A DNA stretch of 64,000 nucleotides from Coriobacteriaceae bacterium (lineage in GTDB: Bacteria; Actinomycetota; Coriobacteriia; Coriobacteriales; Atopobiaceae): contig SFGZ01000003.1 of the NCBI GenBank assembly GCA_004557505.1, positions 62,001 through 126,000 of the forward strand, given 5' to 3'. Numbering within the stretch: position 1 is the first letter of the stretch; each line of letters starts with the position of its first letter. Under the pieces are notes generated by a model. It made no database searches, was not told the origin of the DNA, and was given only the letters and a program-made list of their open reading frames with translations. Below, piece after piece: positions 16,440 to 25,638 of this stretch. The position numbers were made by a program, and so were the translations under genes.

Positions 16440-17245
16440 GCGACTGGGAGCACGTCTTCTCTTTTCACCCAAGGCGAGTGTTCTTTGCGCACGCGCCCGA
16501 ATGGACGCCAAGGCGATGAAGGCCCGCAGGGGGATGGCGGCTTGCAGAAAAAGGCCCTCTGATGTGCATGGCGGCGGCAAGGTGCTGTAAAGGTTGATCA
16601 GCATATGGAGGAGGATGGGGTAGAGGAGATTCTTCGTCTTCATGTACACCAGCCCCAGCGCCACGCCGACGACCGTCGCATAGATCATCTGCACAGGCTG
16701 CCCATGCCAAAGGCCGAAAAGGACGCTCGACAAAATCGCCGGTGCGTATCCGCCAAACCCCCCTCTCCGCCACGGAATAGACAAGCCCGCGGAACAGCAC
16801 TTCCTCAAAAATCGGACCGATAGCCACAGTAGAGAGGCAGACCCAGGAATAGCCTGCCTCCTCGGCCCCGTTCCACATGGTGGAGAAGTCCTCATAGGCT
16901 TCCGCCAAAATTCCCATTGGCACAAGGGCGTGCTCCGCAAAGAGGAGAACGAGAAGGGAGATGCCCGAAAGCCCCAAGGAACAGAGGGCAGAGGCCACAA
17001 TCCGTTTTTTTGGAGAATTCCAGAGAGCAGGGGAGGGGGCTTCCTCGAAGCGAAAGCTTTCACAGGAGCAGGTATAGGACGAGAGACAGTGAGGTAACCA
17101 CCGCATCGGCATAGTACTCGTTAGCCGAAAAGCCACCTTGGAGAAAGGGCATCTGAAAACTGGCGGAGAAAAGGAGGTCATAGAGAAGGGGGTTGTGAAA
17201 ACCAGAATGAGACATACAGAAAGAGAGCAGCCTTGACTTTGTCAT
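16440..17245 (-). pseudogene. CPBP family intramembrane metalloprotease, frameshifted
   Basis: Three successive frames together make one CPBP (Abi-type) protein. The first part starts at about 17245 behind GAGGAGG and reads SRLLSFCMSHSGF to LVLYLLL. A second frame has GLSGISLLVLLF and the catalytic IFEEVLFRGLVYS. A third frame carries LSSVLFGLWHGQPVQ and LLYPILLHMLINLY, the two histidine helices. The last switch is at a run of six C on the + strand near 16758-16763, the first near 17060. CPBP enzymes are membrane proteases often linked to bacteriocin maturation or immunity. With two breaks this copy should be non-functional, unless the runs are sequencing errors or slip. Confidence 0.72.
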
Positions 17246-17372
17246 AAAGCCCTCCTCGGCAGCCAGCGTCACTACAGGATATTAGGTCCGCCGCCACGTG
17301 TACGGAAATCTTTTTATGCCGAGCGCGGCCATAGAATGCGTTGCGCGTCCGGGATCGCGTCGCTTCGTCAAG

Positions 17373-17455
17373 CCGCGGCATCAACGCCATGCTCTCAACG
17401 TGGAATACCTGAGGAAGAGCCCGGCGGTGTCGCGCGCCACGGGCTCGCCTCTGGA
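17373..17455 (-). pseudogene. Remnant of the 3' end of a TrmA/RlmD-type methyltransferase gene
   Basis: About 27 codons on the minus strand align with the end of the intact gene at 34170. GEPVARDTAGLF corresponds to FEPVSVTPVDLF, then after a one-base shift PQVFHVESMALMPR corresponds to PQTFHVENVALMSR. Nothing further upstream of the gene is present. The copy is diverged at the DNA level, so it is old. It has the same orientation as the intact gene, as expected of an attachment-site copy left by integration into the 3' end of that gene. Confidence 0.6.
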
Positions 17456-17513
17456 GCCCGTGCCTCAGGGCTCGTTCGCGTCGATTGTGTCCACTGTTGC
17501 CTGTGCATAAGGC

Positions 17514-17536
17514 CTGCATGTCGGATCTCTTCTTGT
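17514..17536. repeat. Left copy of a 23-bp direct repeat
   Basis: The bases from CTGCATGTCGG to CTTCTTGT are identical to 29361-29383 in the same orientation. The match continues to 27 bp with one mismatch. The two copies bracket the low-GC nucleoside block. Confidence 0.7.
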
Positions 17537-17570
17537 GACGTGGGCGCATCGAGGCCGGCACGCCCCGTTG

Positions 17571-17827
17571 GCGCATGCATCGAAACCGCCCTCGTCACAC
17601 ATTTCCGGAAGCTTTTGCGCCGAACTGCCCCTCGTTACACATGCCGTTCGAGGCGTCTTGGGTATCGCCTTCGCTATTGTTGAATATATATTCATAAAAC
17701 AACAATATTAATGAATATCTTAGAGGCCGATGCCTTGGGTGGCCGCCAGATCGCGTGTAACGTAAAGCAGTTCGACGCAAAAAGAGGCGGAGTTGTGTAA
17801 CTTAGGGCAGTTCGATGCAAGCAGAGG
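17571..17827. repeat. Symmetric inverted array of 40-bp repeat units
   Basis: Two tandem units on the minus strand have GTGTRAC cores at 17594-17600 and 17634-17640. Two tandem units on the plus strand have cores at 17755-17761 and 17795-17801. The unit consensus is GTGTAACGAGGGGCAGTTCG followed by RYGCAAAAAG. The period is 40 bp on both sides, and both pairs are exactly symmetric about 17697/17698. The centre is an AT-rich core with the perfect palindrome GAATATATATTC. Confidence 0.7.
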
Positions 17828-18367
17828 GGCTTCGAGGGCCTTGGGAGGCGCTGCGGGTGGGCCGGGTAGCACGCGACGCGGGGAGATGGAGCCCGGAGCC
17901 CGGTTGCGTCATGTGGCCTTGGGGCCATCCCGGCAGCAGGGGCGGGACCTCGGGACGTCCTTCTCCACGCGTCGTCCTCTCCGCGAGGATGAAGACGTCT
18001 CTCGGCACCGACTTGGCTGCCAGGCGTGACCGGAAGGTTGTCAAGCCTGTTCGCGAGGCGCGCTTCAAGCTGTCCTCCGCCTGCGTGGAGGGCGTGACCT
18101 TCAGGCGCATACCGGCTGCTTGTCATGGAAGATTTCATGGCCACGGCCGTTGCTGCCTACGCAGAACGCAGTTGACCTTTTCGAAGTCATTTCAAGCTAC
18201 CAAGTACCATTTGCATCGATGCCTTGGAAGTATCTCCGCAGGTAGATTCACTGGTATTACCACTCACGGAGCAAAGCTGGCTCATCGCGGCGCAAATGCC
18301 GTGCTGACAAGATGGTGTTGATAGCATTTTAAATTGGATATGACAACATGATGTTAGGGAGCCGTCG
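17828..18367. other. Non-coding stretch before the nucleoside block
   Basis: No gene is supported in this stretch of about 540 bp. The left part (to about 18170) is GC-rich, with long overlapping frames on both strands and no recognisable product. It may be gene debris. From about 18180 the composition drops and probably contains the promoter of the GntR gene; TGTTG and CAACA flank its AT-rich part (18317-18348). Confidence 0.4.
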
Positions 18368-19171
18368 GTGACACAGTCAATTGAATTGCCACTTGATATG
18401 CGACTACGGGCAGCTGACCAGTCCATGGCTCCCAAGTACTACATCGTCAAGCGTGCAATTATCAGGAAAATTGAGAAAGAAGAGTACAAGGAAAACGAGC
18501 TGATTCCCTCCGAGCGCGAGCTTACGAAGATGTTTGGAGTTAGCAGGATAACGGTACGTCGGGCAATTGATGAGCTTGTAGGTGAAAACTATCTCTACAG
18601 AATCCAAGGTAAGGGAACGTATGTTAAGTCGGACAAGATTCAACAAAACTTGATTTCGATTACCAGCTGTACCCAAGACGTCATAAACCTTGGAATGACT
18701 CCCAGAAGATATGTTATATCTGCATCGACGGAGATTGCCGACCAGAAGCGTCGGCGTCTCTTGGAGCTGGGTGACCATGAGCGGGTGTTTAGGCTCGAGC
18801 GCATCTACTTTGCAGACGATGACCCCTTAAACCACACGGCTACCTATCTCCCGTATAAGCTCTTTCCCGGGATTGACGCCCATGATTTCTCGCGCGAATC
18901 CCTCTATTCCGTACTTTATTCGCAGTATGGCTGCCAGATTACCACGGCAACAAGGACGATAGAGGCGGTCTTGGCAGAGGGGGAGATTGCGCGCTACCTA
19001 GAGGTGTGTTCTGGGACCCCAATTCTCCATTTTGAGTGTGTCACCAGGGGAAAGATTCGTGGGCGAGAGTGTCCCATCGAGTACTTCAAATGCTGCTATC
19101 GAAGCGACAAATTCAAGTTCTACATCAACCAAGTAATGGATGGAGGCGAGGGGGATAGGGGGAGCGTGTAA
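18368..19171 (+). CDS. GntR/UTRA family transcriptional regulator
   Basis: The 267-residue product has a GntR winged helix at about residues 20-90 (IPSERELTKMFGVSRITVRR, then GKGTYV in the wing) and a C-terminal UTRA effector domain. It begins the lower-GC block and reads toward the BMP-type transporter 60 bp downstream, so it is the likely local regulator responding to an intermediate of the pathway. The GTG at 18368 lies 6 bases after AGGGAG; ATG codons at 18398 and 18425 are alternatives that keep the whole DNA-binding domain. GC content is clearly lower than in the flanking backbone genes. Confidence 0.88.
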   Translation: MTQSIELPLDMRLRAADQSMAPKYYIVKRAIIRKIEKEEYKENELIPSERELTKMFGVSRITVRRAIDELVGENYLYRIQGKGTYVKSDKIQQNLISITSCTQDVINLGMTPRRYVISASTEIADQKRRRLLELGDHERVFRLERIYFADDDPLNHTATYLPYKLFPGIDAHDFSRESLYSVLYSQYGCQITTATRTIEAVLAEGEIARYLEVCSGTPILHFECVTRGKIRGRECPIEYFKCCYRSDKFKFYINQVMDGGEGDRGSV

Positions 19172-19232
19172 CGCGTTTATGGAAGTACGTGGGGTTTGAC
19201 AATTGCAGTGGCAAGAGGAAGAGGGGAAGGTC

Positions 19233-20450
19233 ATGCAAGACTTTATAAACAAGAAAATGTCGCGCCGTTCGTTCTTCGGTACCTCAGCTGCAGTGACCAC
19301 CATTTTGGGCCTCGCTGCCTGTGGCAACTCGAGCGTCTCGGATTCAAGCTCTGACGGTTCTGGCGATGAAGCCAAAGCCAAGCGTATTGCGGTCCTTTGC
19401 GACGACGCTGGCAAGAATGACAATGGGTACAACCAGGCAGCCGTTGAGGGCGCCCAGAAGGTCGGCAAGGACAAGGGCTGGGAAGTCAAAATCGTTGAGC
19501 CTGCCAATGGTGTTCCCGATGCTCTCGAGTCGCTTGGCGAGGATGGCTATGACATCGTATTCAATATGGCATACGACTTCGAGGCGTTGATTAACGGCGT
19601 TGGCGGTGTGGAGCCGCTCGCAAGTCAGTATCCTGACACCGAGTGGGTTATTTTCAACGACAACCCAAATAAGAATGACGACGGCTCAGTGAAGCACAAG
19701 AATGTCGTCGCAGTGCTTTATGACCTCAATGAGTCCTCCTTCCTTGCAGGTGCGCTTTCTGTTCTCGTGAATGAGAATGCCGAGACCCTGTTCAAGGGTG
19801 GAAACTACAGCTTTACCGACCCCAACACCGCACGTGCCTGCGGGTTCATTGGCGGCACCAACTCTGCCGGTATCGTTGTCTTCTCCTATGGATATATCAC
19901 GGGCATCAATTACGAGGCGGAGAGGCTTGGCGTTATGTACGACTACTACGCCAAGTACGACGCGGGCTTCACCGACTCTGCTAGCGGTGCCACTGTTGCC
20001 GGTACATACTACGGCAATGGAGCAAACGTCGTATTTGGCTGCGCCGGCAGCGTAGGTGATGGCATCACGTCCAAGGCCAAGGAAGTTGGCAGGCTTGCGA
20101 TTCAGGTTGACGGCAACAAGGACAATCAGCAGCCCGGCTACGTTCTGACCTCCGTGCTCAAGAATACGAACGTCCCAGTTCAGGCCATCTGTGACGCTCT
20201 TGACGATGGTCTGCTCTCCTCTATGGATAACCTGCAGGATTACTCGCTCTCCTCTGGTGCGACGGGGCTTACTGACTGCGCGGAAATTCAGAAAGCAATC
20301 ACCACCGACGAGGGCAAGGCGAAGTGGGAAGAGATTTGGACGGAGATTGAGGACCTGAAGGGCAGGGTTGGCAGCGAAATCAAGGTTGTCAATGCACAGA
20401 ACGGCGAGACTTTCGATCCCTCTGCATGTCCGAATGTGAACATCAAATAA
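19233..20450 (+). CDS. BMP family nucleoside-binding lipoprotein
   Basis: The 405-residue protein begins with a twin-arginine-like SRRSFFG segment and a lipobox LAAC, followed by a Ser/Asp-rich linker. The mature part opens RIAVLCDDAGKNDNGYNQAA and matches the basic membrane protein / Med family (PnrA/BmpA), which binds purine or pyrimidine nucleosides. It should be the extracytoplasmic receptor for the ABC ATPase and permeases that follow in the same direction. GAGGGGAAGG precedes the ATG at 19233. The binding-site residues are too variable in this family to name the nucleoside. Confidence 0.92.
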   Translation: MQDFINKKMSRRSFFGTSAAVTTILGLAACGNSSVSDSSSDGSGDEAKAKRIAVLCDDAGKNDNGYNQAAVEGAQKVGKDKGWEVKIVEPANGVPDALESLGEDGYDIVFNMAYDFEALINGVGGVEPLASQYPDTEWVIFNDNPNKNDDGSVKHKNVVAVLYDLNESSFLAGALSVLVNENAETLFKGGNYSFTDPNTARACGFIGGTNSAGIVVFSYGYITGINYEAERLGVMYDYYAKYDAGFTDSASGATVAGTYYGNGANVVFGCAGSVGDGITSKAKEVGRLAIQVDGNKDNQQPGYVLTSVLKNTNVPVQAICDALDDGLLSSMDNLQDYSLSSGATGLTDCAEIQKAITTDEGKAKWEEIWTEIEDLKGRVGSEIKVVNAQNGETFDPSACPNVNIK

Positions 20451-20522
20451 AGACACGCTGCGGGGCGGTATGCCGCCTAGGCGTCCGCCCCACGCGCTAT
20501 TCCCCAGATTGGTGGTGCGCTC

Positions 20523-22067
20523 GTGGGAAACGTTATCGAGGCGGTTGGCCTCACAAAGACGTTCGGGGACTTTGTTGCCAACGATCACATTGACCTTGCC
20601 GTCAAGAAAAACGAAATCAAGTGCATCGTTGGAGAAAATGGTGCCGGTAAGTCTACTCTCATGAACATGTTCTATGGCATGTTGCAGCCTACCAGCGGGA
20701 AAATAATTCTGAGGGGCGAGGAAACCCACTTTAAGTCGCCGGCGGACGCCATCTCCCATGGCCTGGGTATGGTCCATCAGCACTTTAAGCTCGTGCCAAG
20801 CCTGGCAGTTTATGAAAACGTGCTTCTCGGGGCAGAGATTCTGCGGAAGGGAACCTGTCTCATCGACACGCAAGAGGAAATCAAGGTTGTCTCGAATCTC
20901 ATAGAGAACTACAAGTTCGACTTGGATGCCTGCGCAAAAGTCGAAGACATCTCCGTTGGGTCTAGGCAGTGCGTCGAGATTCTCAAGATGCTCTACAGAA
21001 ACGTTGATGCACTCATCATGGATGAGCCCACTGCCGTGTTGACGCCCCAGGAGGTGGACAAGCTCTTCGATAACCTGCGAGAGTTGCAGAGGCAGGGCAA
21101 GACAATCATCGTCATTACGCATAAGCTTCGCGAGGTCATGGAAATCTCCGATTCCGTTACCGTTATTAAGCACGGCAAAGTCGTTGGCTCTGTAGCAACC
21201 AAGGTCACCTCGCAGGAGCAGCTCGCACAGATGATGGTTGGCCGTGAGGTGATGCTTACTGTTCATAATGACGTGACAACATCACCATCAAAGGCCGTCT
21301 GCCTATCGGTCAAAAACCTATCCACTATTAACGAGTATGGCAAAGAAGTCCTCCATGGCGTCTCCTTCGATGTGCATAAAGGAGAGATCCTTGGCATTGC
21401 AGGTGTTGAGGGCAACGGCCAGACAGAGCTCGTAAAGGTGCTCACGGGGCTCATGACCACCACTTCTGGCAGCGTCATGCTTGATAGCAGAGACATTACA
21501 AACCAGTGGCCTGACTCACTGCGTTCCGAGGGGATCGCGATCATTCCGGAAGATCGCTTTGAAGATGGGCTCTGCTCAACAATGAGCGTTGCCGACAACT
21601 GCGTCGCCGGCCACCTCAGCAGCCCTGCGGCGTGTAAGCGCGGCCTTCTCAAGCGCAAAGCCATACTGGCAAGAAGAGATGCCTTGCTTTCAAAGTACGA
21701 CATTCGCGTTGGCGATGTCGATGGGCCGGTTGGCGCTCTATCTGGAGGCAACGCCCAGAAAGTCATCATTGCGCGAGAGCTGGAATCTTCTGCCAAGCTT
21801 CTTATTGCGTGTCAGCCGACCAGGGGCGTTGACATTGGGGCCACCGAATCAATTCACGAGGAGATTCTTCGCTTCCGCAACAATGGCAACTCCGTCCTTC
21901 TGATTTCAAGCGAGTTGACAGAGGTCCTTGGCCTTTCAGACCGAATCATCGTCATGTGCAAGGGGCAAATCACCGGCGAGGTATCACCTGGGGACACGAC
22001 GAGTACAGAACTCGGCCTGCTCATGGCAGGAGTTAAGCAGAAGGAAGGCGAGAAAGTTGAGGGTTAG
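20523..22067 (+). CDS. Nucleoside ABC transporter ATPase (two ABC domains)
   Basis: The 514-residue protein contains two ABC cassettes. The first has GENGAGKSTLMN, a degenerate signature SVGSRQCVEI and LIMDEPTAVL. The second has a relaxed Walker A, GVEGNGQTEL, a good signature LSGGNAQK and no typical DEP box (ACQPTRG). This asymmetry is normal for the RbsA/YufO-type ATPases of nucleoside and sugar importers. It starts at a GTG at 20523, 72 bp after the binding-protein gene, with only a weak upstream site (GGTGGT). It overlaps the next permease gene by 11 bp. Confidence 0.93.
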   Translation: MGNVIEAVGLTKTFGDFVANDHIDLAVKKNEIKCIVGENGAGKSTLMNMFYGMLQPTSGKIILRGEETHFKSPADAISHGLGMVHQHFKLVPSLAVYENVLLGAEILRKGTCLIDTQEEIKVVSNLIENYKFDLDACAKVEDISVGSRQCVEILKMLYRNVDALIMDEPTAVLTPQEVDKLFDNLRELQRQGKTIIVITHKLREVMEISDSVTVIKHGKVVGSVATKVTSQEQLAQMMVGREVMLTVHNDVTTSPSKAVCLSVKNLSTINEYGKEVLHGVSFDVHKGEILGIAGVEGNGQTELVKVLTGLMTTTSGSVMLDSRDITNQWPDSLRSEGIAIIPEDRFEDGLCSTMSVADNCVAGHLSSPAACKRGLLKRKAILARRDALLSKYDIRVGDVDGPVGALSGGNAQKVIIARELESSAKLLIACQPTRGVDIGATESIHEEILRFRNNGNSVLLISSELTEVLGLSDRIIVMCKGQITGEVSPGDTTSTELGLLMAGVKQKEGEKVEG

Positions 22068-23175
22068 GACTGTAGGGGTACGCGTTCTCAACTCGCTCAT
22101 CCCCGTCCTTCTGGCGTTTGTCGTGGGCGGCATTGTAATTGCATCCATTGGGGAGAATCCCCTCGATACCTATTGGATTCTCATCAGCAAGTCTCTATTA
22201 ACCCCAAAGGGCTTCCTCACTACCTTGCACTATGCGGCGCCGCTTATCCTCACTGGTCTAGCGATAGCAGTGAACTTCAAAGCGGGCATCTATAACATGG
22301 GCGTTGAGGGGTCTGTGCTGCTGGGTGGCTTCTTTGCCGGCATCGCCGGAGCATGTCTTCCCGCCACGCTTGACCCTACCGTGCTCAAGCTGGCGTGCCT
22401 TCTGGTCGGTATAGCCTGCGGCATGCTCTACGTGATGGTTCCCGCCGTACTCAAGGCGTATTTCCATGTTGACGAGATGGTTGTTACCCTCATGCTCAAC
22501 TATGCCCTCGCCAAAGTCCTCGAGTTTCTCTCAACGGGAGTATTTCGCGATCAGGGCGCAGGATATGTCTGTACGCCCACCATTGGCGATGGCGCAATGT
22601 TCCAACGAATTACCAGTGCGAAGCTCACGCCGTTCTTCTTCATAGCGCTTGCTGCTTTTGCCACCATGTTCTTCGTAATGAACTGCTCCAAGCTTGGCTT
22701 TGAGATAACTGCAATGGGCAAAAACGTTGAGTTTGCCGATGCCATGGGCATGAGAGTCCGTCGGAAAATCATTGCGCTCATGCTCATTTCCGGTGCGCTT
22801 GCCGGGCTTGCTGGAGCAGGATACATGCTTTCTGACCAGTATCACTACACCCTTTCGTTCTCTGGCGACCCCGGTCTCGGCTGGGATGGCATGCTCATCG
22901 CTTTGCTCGGCAGCCACTCTCCCGTCGGGATCCTTATCGCGGCTGTTTTCTACGCCGCCCTTAAGACTGGTGCAGACAACATCAACCTCTATTCCTCGGT
23001 TCCCAAGGAGATAGTCACGGTTATCCAGGGACTCATCATCCTGTTCCTTGCTGTGAAGCTTCTTGATGAACGCTTTGGGCTGGGGGATCGTGCGCGGAAG
23101 CATATCTCTCATAGGTATTTGGCAGTTCAGGCATCGGCTGGCGCAGCGTCCGACGATAACGCTGGGGAGGCATAG
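22057..23175 (+). CDS. Nucleoside ABC transporter permease 1
   Basis: The 372-residue membrane protein has about nine hydrophobic segments and the family blocks NFKAGIYNMGVEG and VTLMLNYALAKV. It is of the BPD_transp_2 (YufP/NupB) type and pairs with the next gene to form the channel. I place the start at a TTG at 22057, 7 bases after AAGGAAGG, overlapping the ATPase stop by 11 bp. This gives LRVRTVGVRVLNSLIP as the N-terminus, and longer frames run into the ATPase gene. The last 50 residues are hydrophilic. Confidence 0.9.
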   Translation: MRVRTVGVRVLNSLIPVLLAFVVGGIVIASIGENPLDTYWILISKSLLTPKGFLTTLHYAAPLILTGLAIAVNFKAGIYNMGVEGSVLLGGFFAGIAGACLPATLDPTVLKLACLLVGIACGMLYVMVPAVLKAYFHVDEMVVTLMLNYALAKVLEFLSTGVFRDQGAGYVCTPTIGDGAMFQRITSAKLTPFFFIALAAFATMFFVMNCSKLGFEITAMGKNVEFADAMGMRVRRKIIALMLISGALAGLAGAGYMLSDQYHYTLSFSGDPGLGWDGMLIALLGSHSPVGILIAAVFYAALKTGADNINLYSSVPKEIVTVIQGLIILFLAVKLLDERFGLGDRARKHISHRYLAVQASAGAASDDNAGEA

Positions 23176-23177
23176 AG

Positions 23178-24092
23178 ATGGACCTGCTTGCAAGCATTCT
23201 TTACGACACCGTTTACCATGCGGCCCCCATCATCCTCTGCGTCATTGGAGGCGTGTTTGCTTATCAGGCCAATGTCCTTAACATTGCTCTCGAAGGGATG
23301 ATGGGGATTGGTGCGCTTGCGTCAACCCTAATGGTTTATTTCACAAGCAGCCTCGCTCTGGGACTTTTTGCCGGCGTTGTTGCGGCTCTGATCTTCGGTG
23401 CCATCTTCTCAGTGACGAGCGTCACGTTCAAGGGGAACGTAATCATTATTGGCGTTGCCCTCAACCTCCTCGTGACCGCGATAGCGGGATTTGTCATGGT
23501 GAGGATGGGTGTCGCCAACATCTCTCTGTCAAGCCTGAACGTATCTGATCTACAGATCACCATTCCCGGCATCGACACGATCCCCATCTTGGGACCAATT
23601 GTTTCTGGACATCCTGCCCTCACATATGTTGCCTTTATTGGAATATGGTTGATGTGGATGCTCTCCTATCGAACGAAGTTCGGCACGTACGTGCAAGTAG
23701 TTGGCGAGAATGAGGATGCTGCGAAGTCACTCGGTCTCAAGACTGGCTTTTATAAGATCACTGCGATTCTAATAGGTGCCATGACCTGCGGACTTGCGGG
23801 AATTAACCTCTCGACAGAGCGTCTGGGACTCTATACCAATGGCATGACCGCGGGTAGAGGGTTTGTCGCAATCGCTGCCATCTACTGTGGACGAGGGGAC
23901 CCACTCAAGTCCTCACTGTATGCAATCCTCTTCGGCTTCGCTCGGTCGCTCTCGATCAACCTGGCCATCTATGCAGGGCCTACCTCAGGACTCTTCGACG
24001 TAATTCCATATGTCGTGATGGTCATCGTGCTCCTCATCGTGCAGATTTCCAAGCGCCGCAACGTACACACGAGGGGGTTCGCAAATGGATAG
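23178..24092 (+). CDS. Nucleoside ABC transporter permease 2
   Basis: The 304-residue permease is of the YufQ/NupC-ABC type. It has eight or so membrane helices, with NIALEGMMGIGAL near the N-terminus and NGMTAGRGFVAIAAIYCGRG in the cytoplasmic loop that meets the ATPase. The gene starts 2 bp after the previous stop and overlaps the cysteine hydrolase by 8 bp, so transporter and enzymes are translationally coupled. That is good evidence that the enzymes process the imported compound. Confidence 0.92.
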   Translation: MDLLASILYDTVYHAAPIILCVIGGVFAYQANVLNIALEGMMGIGALASTLMVYFTSSLALGLFAGVVAALIFGAIFSVTSVTFKGNVIIIGVALNLLVTAIAGFVMVRMGVANISLSSLNVSDLQITIPGIDTIPILGPIVSGHPALTYVAFIGIWLMWMLSYRTKFGTYVQVVGENEDAAKSLGLKTGFYKITAILIGAMTCGLAGINLSTERLGLYTNGMTAGRGFVAIAAIYCGRGDPLKSSLYAILFGFARSLSINLAIYAGPTSGLFDVIPYVVMVIVLLIVQISKRRNVHTRGFANG

Positions 24093-24672
24093 CGTCGTAG
24101 AGCAGAGATCTGGGAGCGCCCTCCTCGTCGTGGACATGCTGCGAGATTTTACAGATCCCGGCGGGTCGGTCTTCTATCCCCAGAACCGCGAAATCCTTCC
24201 AAGGGTTAAGGAGGTCATCGGCGTCTGCAGGGATGCAGGAATCCTCATCGTCTTCCTGAAACACTTCAACAGGGTAGGCAAGGTTGACGAGAAGTCCTCT
24301 TCCATGAGGCCAAATTGTATTGAAGATACGTGGGGCGATGAAATTGATCCGATGCTAGATGTGGACCCCACAAGGGACTATGTCATTAAGAAACGTCGAT
24401 ACTCAGGATTCTTTGGCACTGATCTCGACCTTGTCCTGCGAGAGAACCACGTACGCAACGTCATTGTCGTAGGTACGAAGACAAATTGTTGTGTCCGCGC
24501 AACGATTACCGATGCGTTTTACCTTGACTACCAGCCCATCGTGGTCCGTGAGTGCGTGGCAACCAACTCTGACGTTGTCAACCAAGTGCATCTTGAGGAC
24601 ATTCGAAAGTATCTTGGCGAAGTCATTGGTATGGACGAGCTGTTTGCTCGGATTAAGGAAGGGGTGCTTTGA
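24085..24672 (+). CDS. Isochorismatase-like cysteine hydrolase
   Basis: The 195-residue protein has the cysteine-hydrolase triad: D17 in LLVVDMLRDF, K103 in VIKKRRYSGFFGT and C136 in GTKTNCCVRAT. The adjacent C135 is unusual. Family members hydrolyse C-N bonds (nicotinamidase, ureidoacrylate or N-carbamoyl amidases) or enol ethers. The nicotinamidase zinc motif is not visible, so simple nicotinamide hydrolysis is unlikely. The gene overlaps both neighbours (8 bp with the permease, 1 bp with the kinase). A role in opening or deaminating the freed base, or a side chain, is inference. Confidence 0.85.
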   Translation: MDSVVEQRSGSALLVVDMLRDFTDPGGSVFYPQNREILPRVKEVIGVCRDAGILIVFLKHFNRVGKVDEKSSSMRPNCIEDTWGDEIDPMLDVDPTRDYVIKKRRYSGFFGTDLDLVLRENHVRNVIVVGTKTNCCVRATITDAFYLDYQPIVVRECVATNSDVVNQVHLEDIRKYLGEVIGMDELFARIKEGVL

Positions 24673-25637
24673 TGGGCGGGCGAGTCGTGCTGACGTCTGG
24701 GTATGTGAGCATGGATCATATGATTGAGATTTCGACTCCGGCTCGCGTGGGATATACATCCATCATTACCAACAGCACCTGTACGAAGACGTATTACGGT
24801 GGCTGCTCAGTCAATATTGCATATGCGCTTAGTAAGCTGGGCGTTCCTACGAAGCCGGTTCTGAGAGTTGGAGATGACTGGGAAGAGAACGGATTCCACG
24901 CTTTTCTCGAGGATGCCGGTGTGGGCACGGATGCGATTACCGTAATTCCAGGTGAGGCTACCTCAGCAAGCTACCTTATCCAGGACGCGAATGGGCGGCA
25001 TATTACCTGCTATTACCCTGGCCCGATGGCTCCGGAGTATTTTGCGCCCGTGTCCGACGATTTATTTGAAGATGTCGGGCTTGGGATCATTACCGTCGCC
25101 TCGCAGCGGGATAACGAGGAGTTCTTTGAGAGGTGCAGGTCACATGATATCCCCATCGCATTTGGGATGAAAGCCGACGAGACAGCGTTTCCCGTGGGTT
25201 TCCTTGAGAAGCTGCTATGCCATTCGACAATTGTGTTTACCAATGAATCGGAGCGTCGATGCATTGAGAGGATGTTCGGCCTTGAGACCATGGAGGAAAT
25301 TCTCTCCGATGAAGTCAACACGATTGTTACGACTTTCGGCCCGAGGGGTTCCTCTTGGTCCCATCGGTTGCCAGACGGTAGCGTCGAACGTGGTTCGGTA
25401 GGCGTCGTCCCATGCTCCAACGTCGTGGATGCAACGGGCGGGGGAGATGCGTATATGAGTGGCTTCCTGTATGGCTGGATGCAGGGGAAGGGCCTTGCGG
25501 AGTGCTGCCGGCTTGGCGCGACACTCTCATCTTTTGTCCTTGAACAGTATGGCTGCTGCAATTCCGTTCCTAACGAAGCCGAGCTTCTCGGGAGGCTCGA
25601 GAAGAACCGAGGCTCAATTGGAAGGATGCGTGACTAG
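24672..25637 (+). CDS. PfkB family carbohydrate/nucleoside kinase
   Basis: The 321-residue ribokinase-fold protein has the first signature GGCSVNIAYALSKLG (about residues 38-52) and the second DATGGGDAYMSGF near residue 255, whose Asp is the catalytic base. It phosphorylates a hydroxymethyl group of a sugar or nucleoside with ATP. The ATG at 24672 overlaps the hydrolase stop (TGATG) behind AAGGAAGGGG. Next to a phosphorylase, plausible substrates are the imported nucleoside itself or the pentose 1-phosphate. The ribose-1-phosphate kinases of archaea are PfkB proteins, but nothing in the sequence decides this. Confidence 0.88.
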   Translation: MGGRVVLTSGYVSMDHMIEISTPARVGYTSIITNSTCTKTYYGGCSVNIAYALSKLGVPTKPVLRVGDDWEENGFHAFLEDAGVGTDAITVIPGEATSASYLIQDANGRHITCYYPGPMAPEYFAPVSDDLFEDVGLGIITVASQRDNEEFFERCRSHDIPIAFGMKADETAFPVGFLEKLLCHSTIVFTNESERRCIERMFGLETMEEILSDEVNTIVTTFGPRGSSWSHRLPDGSVERGSVGVVPCSNVVDATGGGDAYMSGFLYGWMQGKGLAECCRLGATLSSFVLEQYGCCNSVPNEAELLGRLEKNRGSIGRMRD

Positions 25638-25638
25638 T

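Noticed and set aside
17571..17827. CRISPR or small protein-coding repeat (CNEGQF-like translated units)
   Set aside because: There are only two units on each side, in opposite orientation. The translated frames have stops and no start with a ribosome binding site. I treat it as a DNA-level repeat.
19191..19224. TTGACA at 19196 as a -35 box for the binding-protein gene
   Set aside because: There is no -10-like hexamer at the right distance; the sequence there is purine-rich and serves as the ribosome binding site.
24085..24672. Nicotinamidase assignment for the cysteine hydrolase
   Set aside because: The catalytic triad is there, but the zinc-binding Asp-x-His ... His pattern of nicotinamidases was not found.
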